Shown one piece after another: positions 1 to 8,395 of a stretch of DNA of 64,000 nucleotides. The DNA is from Cohnella lupini (GTDB lineage: Bacteria; Bacillota; Bacilli; Paenibacillales; Paenibacillaceae): contig NZ_QRDY01000005.1 of the NCBI RefSeq assembly GCF_003386205.1, positions 124,001-188,000 on the forward strand, read 5' to 3'. Each line of letters begins with the position of its first letter. The first letter of the stretch is position 1. The notes beneath the pieces are model-generated. The model saw only the letters and a list, made by a program, of their open reading frames with translations, did no database searches and was not told the origin of the DNA. Position numbers and translations under genes: made by a program.

Positions 1-428
1 CTCATAGAGAGATAGCCGAGCAACAGCCCGCACCAGGAAAACAAGAAAAACAGCACCAAATCGAACCACAATAGCAAGCTCTGCTCATAAGAAGAGCCAT
101 AGCTCGGACTGAAAATAAGGTGAATGAAATCGGTCGTTAAATACGGGGCATTCGGATATAAGAGAAGCCAAGCGACCCCGCAGCCGAGCAGTCCTACTGC
201 AAGAAACGCCCCTTTCGCGATTCGGGTCAGCACGAGAGAGAACATGGAGACGACAAGCGGCAGCCACGCTAGAAAGAGATTCCACAGGAGAAACCGATAT
301 TGATCATACTCCGTTTGAGACGCTCTTACGACGATGAGCACGGCGCATAGGACGGACGTCCCTGTCAGTACGTAAAACAAAGGGTCGATAATTGGTTTGG
401 CGATCATTGGAACGTTTGACTTCCTCAT
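1..428 (-). CDS. DUF1361 family membrane protein (3' end outside window)
   Basis: The first 142 codons are visible; the gene runs off the left edge. The start is the ATG at 428, with GGAAGGGG 8 bases upstream. Hydrophobic segments lie near residues 14-35, 47-67, 72-92 and 120-140, so it is an integral membrane protein. The stretch WLLLYPNAPYLTTDFIHL is the pattern I associate with DUF1361 proteins, whose function is unknown. It is read away from the pilus operon that ends at 576 on the same strand, from which a terminator separates it. Family assignment is from recalled motif similarity only. Confidence 0.75.
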   Translation of the reverse strand, partial: MRKSNVPMIAKPIIDPLFYVLTGTSVLCAVLIVVRASQTEYDQYRFLLWNLFLAWLPLVVSMFSLVLTRIAKGAFLAVGLLGCGVAWLLLYPNAPYLTTDFIHLIFSPSYGSSYEQSLLLWFDLVLFFLFSWCGLLLGYLSM

Positions 429-510
429 CAAGTTGCCCCTTCCGGTTTAATCCACTCCAATACATTTTGTATCATTTTATCATAAAATGCAACTCTACCC
501 AAATCTCCCG

Positions 511-560
511 CAAAAGAAAAGAGAGGCTCCCTTCCCGAATCGGGACTTAGGTTCCTCTCC
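511..560 (-). terminator. rho-independent terminator after pilO
   Basis: Read on the minus strand, GAGAGG (559-554) pairs with CCTCTC (526-521), with a partly paired interior, and is followed by TTTTCTTTTG (520-511). It sits 16 bases after the pilO stop and closes the pilus assembly operon. Confidence 0.7.
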
Positions 561-575
561 ATTATATGATTTATG

Positions 576-1193
576 TTATTCGTCGAATGGTAGAATTTCG
601 CGATCGACCATATCCCGATAAGACGAGTCGTAATACGCCGTGAACATCAGATTAACGCTAATCGGTTTAGGCAAAGCTTCTTCCGTCTTGGGCTTGTTAA
701 GGTCGAAGGAATCGATGACGAGAAGGCGGGGAAGTCGTTGCAACTGCGCGATCCAATTGACGATCGATGGGTATGTGCCCTGTAGCGCGACGGATATCTT
801 CAGCTCGTTAACGGCAGGAAACGGACTTTCCGTATCGCCTGTCATTGCTTGCAACCCGTTCCCTTCCTGCATCGAAACCGTGACGTTTTCCAGGCTAACC
901 CCATTGCTCTTTCCGAGAGAATTCAAATCCAGCAGCATCTGCTCCGTGTTATCGGAGAGCGGCAATGCCGCCTGGACGCTTTCCTGAGAGTATTCGGATT
1001 TGGTCTCGTTCTTCTCTTCGGTTTTTTGCAGAACCAATTCCACTTGTTTATCCAACCGTGCCAATTCATCGTTTTTCTCGGCTATTTTTCGGTCCGAAGG
1101 ACGTATCGCATACACGTAAAAAAGCAATAACAGGAGAAAACACATCGCCATGACGAGCAAGATAAGAGGACGGCTTTTATGGAGCGATTCCAT
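576..1193 (-). CDS. pilO: PilO-like type IV pilus assembly protein
   Basis: 205 residues. A single N-terminal membrane helix (about residues 9-29) is followed by a charged coiled-coil stretch (35-65) and a ferredoxin-like C-terminal domain. This is the PilO plan: an inner-membrane alignment protein that pairs with PilN and links the cytoplasmic PilM ring to the pilus machine. It overlaps the end of the PilM-PilN gene by 17 bases, indicating tight co-translation, and it is the last gene of the operon. Sequence identity to characterised PilO cannot be measured here, so the call rests on topology and position. Confidence 0.75.
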   Translation of the reverse strand: MESLHKSRPLILLVMAMCFLLLLLFYVYAIRPSDRKIAEKNDELARLDKQVELVLQKTEEKNETKSEYSQESVQAALPLSDNTEQMLLDLNSLGKSNGVSLENVTVSMQEGNGLQAMTGDTESPFPAVNELKISVALQGTYPSIVNWIAQLQRLPRLLVIDSFDLNKPKTEEALPKPISVNLMFTAYYDSSYRDMVDREILPFDE

Positions 1194-2739
1194 CGTTCCC
1201 CACCTCCGCTTTCTTGAATTGAACGGAATACGAAGCCACTTGTTTACTTATACCCGCGGATACGGTAACTCCCGGAGCACCTTCGGGCAATTCTTCTTCG
1301 GATTCGGGGCTTCGCAGAACGGCCGGCGTTTCTTCGGATAAATTTTGCAATTGCGCGTTATCGGCAAATGTCGTTCTTCGCAAATCGAACAAGTACCGGG
1401 AAGCGGACTCGATATCGGGCAGCACGACCGTAAGCGTAATTTGCTCCGCGCCGTTATATTGAATAGAAACGAGTTGTCCGCCTGCGGGAATAATATCGTT
1501 CAATTCCTTCATCGCCGCGATTGCGTCCCTTCTATGTTCCCTAACTTTCTCGATAACCTCTAGCGGATTCGTCCGCGCCGCTTGTCCATCCTGCTGGTTG
1601 ATCGCCATGAGGCCGTTCTCCAGCAGAAGAAGTCTCTCGTCCAATCTCTTAATTTGATCCTCTTTATTCGATAACACCGACTTGTTATCCATATACGTAT
1701 AACCTGCGGCCGCTAGACCGATAACCCACGCGATCGCCAATACGGATAGAATTACGGGCAAAGATTTCGCGTCCTTGTCCGTCCCCGGCATTAAATTGAT
1801 TCGTTGTCGAGACCCTCTTTGCAATGCGAGCCCCATGGCCACTCGACCGATATCCGATCCGAGAGCGGATTTATTCGCGTTAACGTCTTCGAATTCCGCG
1901 ATGCCTGCGCTGATCTCCGACTGAGTCTGCGCGAGCTCGGCAAGAAGCTGGGAGCTGCCTGCTTCCGAACCGACGATGATGGCTTGTTTGATTTTGGAAT
2001 TCCCGTCATGAATGCTGAATTGATAGAAGTTCAACATTCTGGAAATCTCGGACATGATCTCGGACAGTTGGCCTGGGCTTATGACGCCCTCCTCCGCGAC
2101 GGTCTCCTCGAATAAGTGGATCGAACGAACGAAAACGGGATAACCGTCATGGAACATGTTGATTTCCAAGTTAGCGGAATTCAAATGAATGAGCATCGTT
2201 TCTTTCAGGGTCTCTTCCCGAGCGGACGCAATCGCCCGCGCCAAAGCGGTAGCAGATATTTCAACTCCTTTTACCTTCAGTCCACAGATCCCCATCAAAT
2301 CCACGTAGCTTTGAATTAACTTCTTGGAGGCGGCGAATACGAGCGTATGCGTGCTCGATTCGTCCTTCTCTATCGTGACGTAATCGTATACCGGATCTTC
2401 GAACGGAAGATGAAGCGTCGTCTCAATCTCTAAAGCAAGCAATTGGGCGACTTCTTTATCGCTAACGCTAGGAATGGTTAAGCGACGAATGATGATGTGC
2501 GAGCTCGGGATGGAGATATGTACCGATGATCCCTTCAACTTTTCGGATTTGACCCACTCCGACAGGAGATCGCCCAATTGCTGGGGATTCGTGATCTGAT
2601 CCTCGTTGAACGTTCCCTGAGGAAGAGGCAAGTAACCCGAGCGTTCGATCTCTCCCGGATTTCTTTTCATCATCATCGCGTAACGCGCACCGGTCTGATC
2701 CAAAGTCATTCCTATTACTCTAGCGCTTGAACTGAACAT
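1177..2739 (-). CDS. PilM-PilN fusion protein of the type IV pilus
   Basis: 520 residues. Residues 1 to about 310 look like PilM, the actin-like cytoplasmic scaffold (for example VHISIPSSHIIIRRLTIP, then an FAASKK segment and an interior GSEAGSSQLLAELAQ segment). From about residue 313 the text RQRINLMPG begins a PilN-like part. PilM is known to bind the peptide (I)NLLP at the PilN N-terminus, so here ligand and receptor are in one chain. A membrane helix lies near 327-347, then a coiled coil (350-380) and a PilN periplasmic-type domain. I chose ATG 2739, 4 bases after the pilD stop, rather than an upstream in-frame start that would overlap pilD by 59 bases. Confidence 0.75.
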   Translation of the reverse strand: MFSSSARVIGMTLDQTGARYAMMMKRNPGEIERSGYLPLPQGTFNEDQITNPQQLGDLLSEWVKSEKLKGSSVHISIPSSHIIIRRLTIPSVSDKEVAQLLALEIETTLHLPFEDPVYDYVTIEKDESSTHTLVFAASKKLIQSYVDLMGICGLKVKGVEISATALARAIASAREETLKETMLIHLNSANLEINMFHDGYPVFVRSIHLFEETVAEEGVISPGQLSEIMSEISRMLNFYQFSIHDGNSKIKQAIIVGSEAGSSQLLAELAQTQSEISAGIAEFEDVNANKSALGSDIGRVAMGLALQRGSRQRINLMPGTDKDAKSLPVILSVLAIAWVIGLAAAGYTYMDNKSVLSNKEDQIKRLDERLLLLENGLMAINQQDGQAARTNPLEVIEKVREHRRDAIAAMKELNDIIPAGGQLVSIQYNGAEQITLTVVLPDIESASRYLFDLRRTTFADNAQLQNLSEETPAVLRSPESEEELPEGAPGVTVSAGISKQVASYSVQFKKAEVGNDGIAP

Positions 2740-2743
2740 CTTC

Positions 2744-3508
2744 TCACATCCCGGCCGCGAAAATTGATAAATATTGCTGGATGATATCCGATCCGTAACC
2801 ATACGCGATAAGCGCTCCCAGAGCGAGAAAGGGACCGAAAGGTATCGGTTGATTTCTCTTTGTTACGCCCGTGACAATCAATGCCCCGCCGATTAATGTA
2901 CCGATAAAACAACCGACGATCAGTACTAGAATCACGTTAGGAAAACCGACAATGAACCCGAGCAGCGCCAGAAGTTTGACGTCCCCCATTCCCATTCCGC
3001 CTTTAGAAATCAAAGCGATCAATAAGAGGATGCCACCTCCGGAGATCGCGCCAAGAGCATGGTAACCCAAGGTTGTCGGAGAAATTATCGATTGAAGTAC
3101 GACTACGATCGGCACGAAAAAGAGGAGAATCCTATTCGGAATAATCCGGTATCTTAGGTCCGTTATCGTTACGATTACGCAGAGACTGATTAGCGTAAGC
3201 GCGATGTGCAACTCCCAAGTCAGTCCGAAGTTTAAATATGCCCATGCGAATAAGATTCCCGTTACGGACTCGCCCAACGGATATACCGGAGAAACCCGCG
3301 AATGGCAGCCTCTGCACTTGCCTAGAGTGAATAGATAGCTGAATACCGGGATCAAATCTCTCGACTTCAATCGCATGCCGCATTCCGGACACTGCGAGGG
3401 CGGCCGGACTACGGATAACCCCGAGGGAATCCGGATCGCCACGACGTTAAAGAACGATCCGAAAGCCATTCCCATCAGGAAAAAATATGTTGCTATTATT
3501 GCTGTCAT
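2744..3508 (-). CDS. pilD: Prepilin peptidase / N-methyltransferase (PilD, A24 family)
   Basis: 254 residues, the normal length of bifunctional PilD/ComC enzymes. Two CxxC pairs (C40/C43 and C65/C68) form the zinc site of the N-terminal methyltransferase domain. The catalytic aspartates are visible as D117 in TDLRYR and D176 in GMGMGDVKL. About seven or eight hydrophobic segments follow the family topology. It cleaves the leader of the prepilins encoded at 3599, 14189 and 14697 and methylates their new N-termini. It lies between pilA and the PilM-PilN gene, and its stop is 4 bases from the next start. Confidence 0.93.
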   Translation of the reverse strand: MTAIIATYFFLMGMAFGSFFNVVAIRIPSGLSVVRPPSQCPECGMRLKSRDLIPVFSYLFTLGKCRGCHSRVSPVYPLGESVTGILFAWAYLNFGLTWELHIALTLISLCVIVTITDLRYRIIPNRILLFFVPIVVVLQSIISPTTLGYHALGAISGGGILLLIALISKGGMGMGDVKLLALLGFIVGFPNVILVLIVGCFIGTLIGGALIVTGVTKRNQPIPFGPFLALGALIAYGYGSDIIQQYLSIFAAGM

Positions 3509-3546
3509 GGATTTTAGCCGCTTTCGGGATGAGTTGGAATGAAATA

Positions 3547-3567
3547 GGAACCGGTGGGGCCGGTTCC
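3547..3567 (-). terminator. hairpin between pilA and pilD, probable attenuator
   Basis: A perfect 8-bp inverted repeat, GGAACCGG / CCGGTTCC with a 5-base loop, lies 31 bases after the pilin stop. On the minus strand it is followed by TATTTCATT, only moderately U-rich. It may partly terminate or stabilise the pilin message so that pilin is made in excess over downstream genes. Confidence 0.5.
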
Positions 3568-3598
3568 TTGTTGTTTGGCATAAGTCTGAATTAGGACC

Positions 3599-4096
3599 TT
3601 ATGACCCCGATGGTCTGTTCGGTGAAGTCGGCTCACCCGCGACCGCTTTACCTTTTCCAGCCAATACTTCCGATCCGTAAAAGTATGATGGAGCAGCAGT
3701 TCCAGTTACATAAGAAACATATAAAAGTGCTCCGTCCGATTTCCTGAAAACCACATTACCTGAGACGATAGGATCCTTAGAGCTAGGTAAAATTACATTT
3801 GTATCTAAGTAACCTTTCGTTTGCAAAGTAGTAATGATAGGTATTGATAAATTTGAAGTAGAATCGCCATTTTTAAAATCCCCGTTCAACTCTGACGTAA
3901 CATAAATTCGAGATGCATCGTAAATCTGCCGAGCCATTGAAATATCGGAATCTTCTTTAGACTTATTGATAATATTACCAATCAAAGGAACGGCAATCGC
4001 CGCGATAATGCCGAGAATAACGATAACCGCCAGCAACTCTATCAACGTAAAACCTTTCTCTTCCTTGCCTAATCTTCTTAAAATTGCCGTTTTCAT
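3599..4096 (-). CDS. pilA: Type IV major pilin-like prepilin
   Basis: 165 residues. The leader MKTAILRRLGKEEKG ends before F16, and the following FTLIELLAVIVILGIIAAIA is the classic class III signal with Glu at mature position 5. Downstream is a globular domain rich in Ser/Thr/Asn and a Gly-Ser-Pro tail. No cysteine pair is visible. ATG 4096 is preferred over the GTG at 4111, because GGAGG ends 7 bases before the ATG. The gene is visibly more AT-rich than its neighbours. It lies between pilC and pilD and is followed by a hairpin that may raise its message level. Confidence 0.88.
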   Translation of the reverse strand: MKTAILRRLGKEEKGFTLIELLAVIVILGIIAAIAVPLIGNIINKSKEDSDISMARQIYDASRIYVTSELNGDFKNGDSTSNLSIPIITTLQTKGYLDTNVILPSSKDPIVSGNVVFRKSDGALLYVSYVTGTAAPSYFYGSEVLAGKGKAVAGEPTSPNRPSGS

Positions 4097-4132
4097 TTTT
4101 AATTCCTCCACTTTTTATATAGTTGTCTTGCA

Positions 4133-5341
4133 TTAACCCATATTTCCATACAAGGTGAACATCGGCAGCATGATAGCGGCTACGATGACTCCGACGACGC
4201 CGGCCAGGAATACGATAAGCAGCGGCTCCAGCATCGACTTTAACCGGTCGACCGTGTTGTCGACGTCCATCTCGTAGAAATCGGCAACCTTCTCCAACAT
4301 TTGATCGAGCGATCCCGTCTCTTCCCCGATCGCGATCATTTGCGTGACGAGCGGCGGGAACACCCAGGCTTTCTTGAGCGGCTCCGACAAAGGATTTCCT
4401 TGTCGAAGGGAATCCGCGGAGCTTCTAATAAATCCGCCTATCACTTTATTGCCCACAAGCTCCTCGACGATCGTTAACGATTGAAGCACGGGGACGGAGC
4501 TTGCGTACAAGGACGATAACGTTCTCGTCATTTGGGCAATGGCACCCTTCTGCTTCAGCTTGCCGAAGATCGGGACCTTAAGCTTGCCGTAATCGATCCA
4601 CCAAGAGCCGCGTTCCGTGCGTTTCGTAACCTGGTAGGCGGCGATAATCGCAGCGACGATCAACAGCCACAAGTACCATTGGTTCTGAACGCTGTTGCTC
4701 ATCGCGAGTACCATTTTCGTAATGAACGGAAGCTCGGCGTTCATGGATTCGAACATCTGCACGAACTGGGGTACGACGGACTTTAACAGATAGATCACTG
4801 CCGTAATGGCCAGAATGCCTACGACGGCGGGATATGTTAACGCGGACTTGATCTTCTCCCTAGTCGCATGCTGCTTCTCGAAGAACAAAGCCAGTCTGTC
4901 CAACGTGCCTTCGAGATCGCCCGTCTCCTCCCCCGCGCGAATCATGTTCGTGAACATGGGAGGAAAGATTTTCTTATGCTCTTGAACCGTTTGGGAGAAT
5001 GCCACCCCGCGAAGCAATCCCGAATATACGTCTTGAAGCGCCTTCTTAAGCGCCTTGCTCTCCGTCTGCTCCGACAAAATATCCGTCGCGTCCACTATCG
5101 TCACGCCGGCTCGGATCAGCGTGGCAAATTGCCTGCAATAAATGATGAAATGCTCGTTCTTGACGGGATTGCCGATATAGATTTCCAGCGCCAGAATCGT
5201 CGTGCGATGCTCGTCCAACGATAGGACGACAAGTCCTCTCTTGCGGAGTTCATCCATTGCCGACGATTTGCTCATCGCCGTCAGCTTACCCTTCAGTTGC
5301 TTGCCGTTGACGCTCTTGACGTGATAGTTGAACTCCGGCAT
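4133..5341 (-). CDS. pilC: PilC, type IV pilus inner-membrane platform protein
   Basis: 402 residues, typical for PilC/GspF. Two repeated T2SSF domains (about 65-190 and 270-395) each carry the pattern of FxRxxATLIxAGVxxxxAL, and hydrophobic segments lie near 170-190, 215-235 and 375-395. It is the membrane platform turned by the PilB and PilT motors during pilus assembly and retraction. Its ATG overlaps the pilT stop by one base (TGATG), so the two are translationally coupled. Confidence 0.93.
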   Translation of the reverse strand: MPEFNYHVKSVNGKQLKGKLTAMSKSSAMDELRKRGLVVLSLDEHRTTILALEIYIGNPVKNEHFIIYCRQFATLIRAGVTIVDATDILSEQTESKALKKALQDVYSGLLRGVAFSQTVQEHKKIFPPMFTNMIRAGEETGDLEGTLDRLALFFEKQHATREKIKSALTYPAVVGILAITAVIYLLKSVVPQFVQMFESMNAELPFITKMVLAMSNSVQNQWYLWLLIVAAIIAAYQVTKRTERGSWWIDYGKLKVPIFGKLKQKGAIAQMTRTLSSLYASSVPVLQSLTIVEELVGNKVIGGFIRSSADSLRQGNPLSEPLKKAWVFPPLVTQMIAIGEETGSLDQMLEKVADFYEMDVDNTVDRLKSMLEPLLIVFLAGVVGVIVAAIMLPMFTLYGNMG

Positions 5342-6390
5342 CAGCTACCTACTTCCGCCAAATACGCTTTGGCAGCAGCTGGATCAATTGCCCCGAGCTG
5401 GAGCAATTCCTTGATGGCCATCTCGAGCGTATGCATCCCTTGCTGTCGGCCTGTCTGCATCATGCTCTTGATTTGATGAACCTTCTCCGTCCGAATTAAA
5501 TTCGCTACCGCCGGAGTGTTAATCAAAATTTCGGTCGCGCAGGCCCGCCCTTTGCCTTGCGAGCGGGGGAACAGCCTCTGGGAAATGACCGCTACCAGCA
5601 CGGCGGCCAATTGCGTTCTGATCTGCCCCTGCTGATGTCCGGGAAAAGCGTCGATAATCCGGTCGACGGTCTGCGGCGCATCTGTCGTATGTAAGGTCGC
5701 GAAGACGAGGTGCCCTGTTTCCGCGGCGGTCACCGCGGCCGAAATCGTCTCCAAATCTCTCATCTCGCCGACCAAGATGACATCGGGATCTTGCCTAAGC
5801 GCCGCTCGCAGTCCGTTCGAGAAGCTTCTCGTGTCGCTTCCGACCTCGCGTTGGTCGATAATCGACGATCCGTGCGAGTGAATATATTCGATCGGATCCT
5901 CCAGCGTAACGATATGCTTCTTCTCTACCTGGTTAATGTGTTGGATCATTGCCGCTAGAGTCGAAGATTTACCGCTTCCCGTCGGCCCCGTCACGAGCAC
6001 GAGTCCTTGCGGCTTCAGCGCAAGCGAATTCAATATTGCCGGCAGCTGAAGCTGATCCAATGTCGGGATCGACGTCGGTATTGTCCTAGCCGCGATGCTC
6101 GCCTTGCCCCGTTGTCTATAAGCATTGATCCTATAACGCGATATCCCCTCTAGCTCGTACGAGAAATCCAACTCTCCCGCTATGCGAAACCGCTCGGCTT
6201 GTTCGTCGTTGATGAGCTCAAGAGCCATTCGTTCCGCCATTTCGGCGGTTACCCGTTCCTCTCCGAACGGCTGCAAGGTCCCATTCACGCGAAGCATCGG
6301 AGGCGAACCGACCGTAATATGAAGGTCGGAAGCCTTCCGTTCGTGAGCCTCTAGCAATAACTCCGTCATTTTATTCAATCCGTTCGTCAA
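5341..6390 (-). CDS. pilT: PilT, pilus retraction ATPase
   Basis: 349 residues from the proposed TTG start. The Walker A motif GPTGSGKSS is near residue 133, the Asp box and Walker B region DPDVILVGEMRD follow, and the C-terminal NLIRTEKVHQI matches the retraction-specific AIRNLIRE region. This hexameric ATPase depolymerises the pilus, so the system is expected to twitch. TTG 6390 is chosen because GGAGGG ends 6 bases upstream, whereas the ATG two codons earlier abuts that site and the earlier in-frame start overlaps pilB. The pilB stop is 16 bases upstream. Confidence 0.9.
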   Translation of the reverse strand: MTNGLNKMTELLLEAHERKASDLHITVGSPPMLRVNGTLQPFGEERVTAEMAERMALELINDEQAERFRIAGELDFSYELEGISRYRINAYRQRGKASIAARTIPTSIPTLDQLQLPAILNSLALKPQGLVLVTGPTGSGKSSTLAAMIQHINQVEKKHIVTLEDPIEYIHSHGSSIIDQREVGSDTRSFSNGLRAALRQDPDVILVGEMRDLETISAAVTAAETGHLVFATLHTTDAPQTVDRIIDAFPGHQQGQIRTQLAAVLVAVISQRLFPRSQGKGRACATEILINTPAVANLIRTEKVHQIKSMMQTGRQQGMHTLEMAIKELLQLGAIDPAAAKAYLAEVGS

Positions 6391-6406
6391 TACCATCCCT
6401 CCAAAC

Positions 6407-8071
6407 CTAGTACGCAATCGTTTCGCGCAGCACTTCCTGCATGGTCGTTATTCCTTGCGACACTTTCGTCAGTCCGTCGTCCATGAGTTGGATCATTCCT
6501 TGCTCCAATGCGGATTGTCGCATTTCTTCGACGGTTGCGTTCAAGCTGATCAGCTTGCGCAGGTTGTCGTTAACGACCAATACCTCGTGTATCGCGACTC
6601 GCCCCCGATAACCCGTCCGGTTGCAACTGCCGCACCCGATTCCTCGATGCAGCGCATCCGTCTTAATCCCTCTGCCTTCCAGCATGAACCGCTCCTGATC
6701 CGAAGGTTTATAGGTCGTCTTGCAATCGGGACATATTCGTCTGACAAGCCGTTGCGCAACGATTCCCAATATAGAGGAAGCAAGCAAGTACGATTCGATT
6801 CCCATATCGCGAAGCCTCGTAATCGAACTAACCGAATCGTTCGTATGCAGCGTCGTGAGAACCAAGTGCCCCGTTAGCGATGCCCGAATGGCGATTTCGG
6901 CCGTTTCGGAATCCCGGATTTCTCCAACCATGACGATGTTCGGATCCTGACGCAGGATTGACCGCAAGCCGGAAGCGAACGAAAGCCCGATAGCGGGATT
7001 GACGTGAACTTGATTAATACCGTCTAGTTGGTACTCTACGGGGTCTTCCACCGTGATAATGTTCACGTCGTCTTGGTTCAGATGCGAGAGCGCCGAATAC
7101 AAAGTTGTCGTTTTTCCGCTTCCCGTCGGCCCCGTAATTAACAAAATGCCGTACGGTCGCTCGATCATCTCCCGGAAAGACTTATCATTGCGGGCGTTGA
7201 ATCCGAGAGTCTCTATCGACTTGACTCCCGAGCTCAGATCCAGTAGCCTGAGGACCATTTTCTCCCCATGGATCGTCGGCAACGATGACACGCGAATATC
7301 TACCGTCTTCGTATCGAATTGCATGGTCATCCGACCGTCTTGGGGCAATCGCCTTTCCGCGATGTTTAACCTGGCCATGATCTTAAGCCTGGCGGTCATA
7401 AATCCTTGCATCGCTTTCGGAATCGTCCGTTCCGTGCGAAGCACTCCATCTACCCTATATCGGATGGCCACGCCTCCCTCGCCCGGATCCACGTGAATAT
7501 CGGACACCTTCAATTGCGCCGCTTGCTGAATCATCTGGTTGACTAACCGAACGATCGGCGCGTCTTCGTTCATGATTTCCGTTTCGCGGATTTCCTCCGA
7601 AGTCGGAAGATCGACGAGCATCTGGCTCATGGAGTCCTGCAAGCCATAGTGGCGGGCGATCGCCCGTTGAAGCTCCTCTTTGCTGGAGATGGCCGGCTCG
7701 ATTCGGAATCCCGTCGTCATTCGCAGCTCTTCGATCGCGAAGTAGTCCAACGGATCGGCCATTGCCACTAGCAGCTTCCCGCCGTCCTTCTTGATCGGGA
7801 TAGCCAAATACCGCTTGGCTAGACTTTCCGGAATGATATGGGCAATGGTCGGGTCTATCTGATATTTGAAAAGACTGACGTGGGGTATGCCCAATTGAAA
7901 TTCCAGCACTTCGATAAGCTGTTGCTCTGTTATGTATCCTTGGGAGATTAATAGATCGCCGAGCTTCTGCTTCGATTGGCGTTGCTCGTTTAAGGCTTGT
8001 TTTAGCTCGTCGTCGGAAATGATTCCGCTATCTACGAGCAAATCTCCAAGCCGTTTTTTTACGATTGCCAC
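6407..8071 (-). CDS. pilB: PilB, pilus extension ATPase with MshEN domain
   Basis: 554 residues from GTG 8071, which has GGAGG nearby. Two tandem 24-residue MshEN-type motifs begin at R7 (RLGDLLVDSG) and K36 (KLGDLLISQG); such motifs bind c-di-GMP in MshE. The Walker A GPTGSGKTTTLYS lies near 313, followed by Asp box, Walker B (DPNIVMVGEIRD) and His box. A tetracysteine zinc motif is present (CPDC near 445 and CGSC near 477). It powers pilus polymerisation. It is the first gene of the pilus operon. Upstream in-frame codons are non-homologous leader sequence, so they are excluded. Confidence 0.92.
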   Translation of the reverse strand: MAIVKKRLGDLLVDSGIISDDELKQALNEQRQSKQKLGDLLISQGYITEQQLIEVLEFQLGIPHVSLFKYQIDPTIAHIIPESLAKRYLAIPIKKDGGKLLVAMADPLDYFAIEELRMTTGFRIEPAISSKEELQRAIARHYGLQDSMSQMLVDLPTSEEIRETEIMNEDAPIVRLVNQMIQQAAQLKVSDIHVDPGEGGVAIRYRVDGVLRTERTIPKAMQGFMTARLKIMARLNIAERRLPQDGRMTMQFDTKTVDIRVSSLPTIHGEKMVLRLLDLSSGVKSIETLGFNARNDKSFREMIERPYGILLITGPTGSGKTTTLYSALSHLNQDDVNIITVEDPVEYQLDGINQVHVNPAIGLSFASGLRSILRQDPNIVMVGEIRDSETAEIAIRASLTGHLVLTTLHTNDSVSSITRLRDMGIESYLLASSILGIVAQRLVRRICPDCKTTYKPSDQERFMLEGRGIKTDALHRGIGCGSCNRTGYRGRVAIHEVLVVNDNLRKLISLNATVEEMRQSALEQGMIQLMDDGLTKVSQGITTMQEVLRETIAY

Positions 8072-8089
8072 CCACTCACCTCCGTGAGA

Positions 8090-8102
8090 CTTTATGCCTA
8101 TT
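8090..8102 (-). promoter_or_regulatory. shared pilus leader element, copy C
   Basis: On the minus strand this reads AATAGGCATAAAG. It lies 19 bases before the pilB GTG, just upstream of the ribosome site. The same 13-mer, allowing C/T and A/C at two positions, occurs at 8126-8138 and before the minor pilin operon at 15304-15316. Confidence 0.45.
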
Positions 8103-8125
8103 TTCCGTTCAATCGAACATTGGTT

Positions 8126-8138
8126 CGTTGTGCCTATT
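8126..8138 (-). promoter_or_regulatory. shared pilus leader element, copy B
   Basis: On the minus strand this reads AATAGGCACAACG. It is 36 bases upstream of copy C and about 20 bases downstream of a TATAAA that could be the pilB -10, so both copies would be in the transcribed leader. Confidence 0.45.
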
Positions 8139-8395
8139 TTTTGTACTCTATTTATAGCACGATATGGATAGAAAGTGCTAGAAGAGATTTGGACAATTTT
8201 ACTATTGTTATTGTTTATTACGATATTATCACTTAGAATAAGACAAATAAAGCCTGATATCACAAGGTTTTTTACGGTTTTTAAGATTTTTTTCGCATTT
8301 ATTCGATGTTCAGTTTTTGTTCATTATTCGTCTTTATAATATCCTTTCGCATTCGGGACTATTTGACTAATTTTATTTTCAATAGGAGGGTTACT

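Larger units (their letters stand above)
8072..8395. other. divergent pilB / secreted-protein promoter region
   Basis: This 324-base AT-rich spacer holds the leader of pilB on the minus strand and of the secreted Ig-like protein gene on the plus strand. A consensus TATAAT lies at 8335-8340 for the plus gene, but no good -35 is seen. A TATAAA-like -10 for pilB lies near 8150-8156 (plus-strand coordinates). Two copies of a 13-base element that also precedes the minor pilin operon lie at 8090-8102 and 8126-8138. No small gene could be supported. Confidence 0.5.

Noticed and set aside
8090-8138. A c-di-GMP (GEMM) riboswitch in the pilB leader.
   Set aside because: The conserved GEMM core and tetraloop receptor could not be found; only the short 13-mer repeats.
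8306-8395. Upstream in-frame start for the secreted Ig-like protein.
   Set aside because: It would place AGGAGGG inside the coding region and bury the signal peptide.
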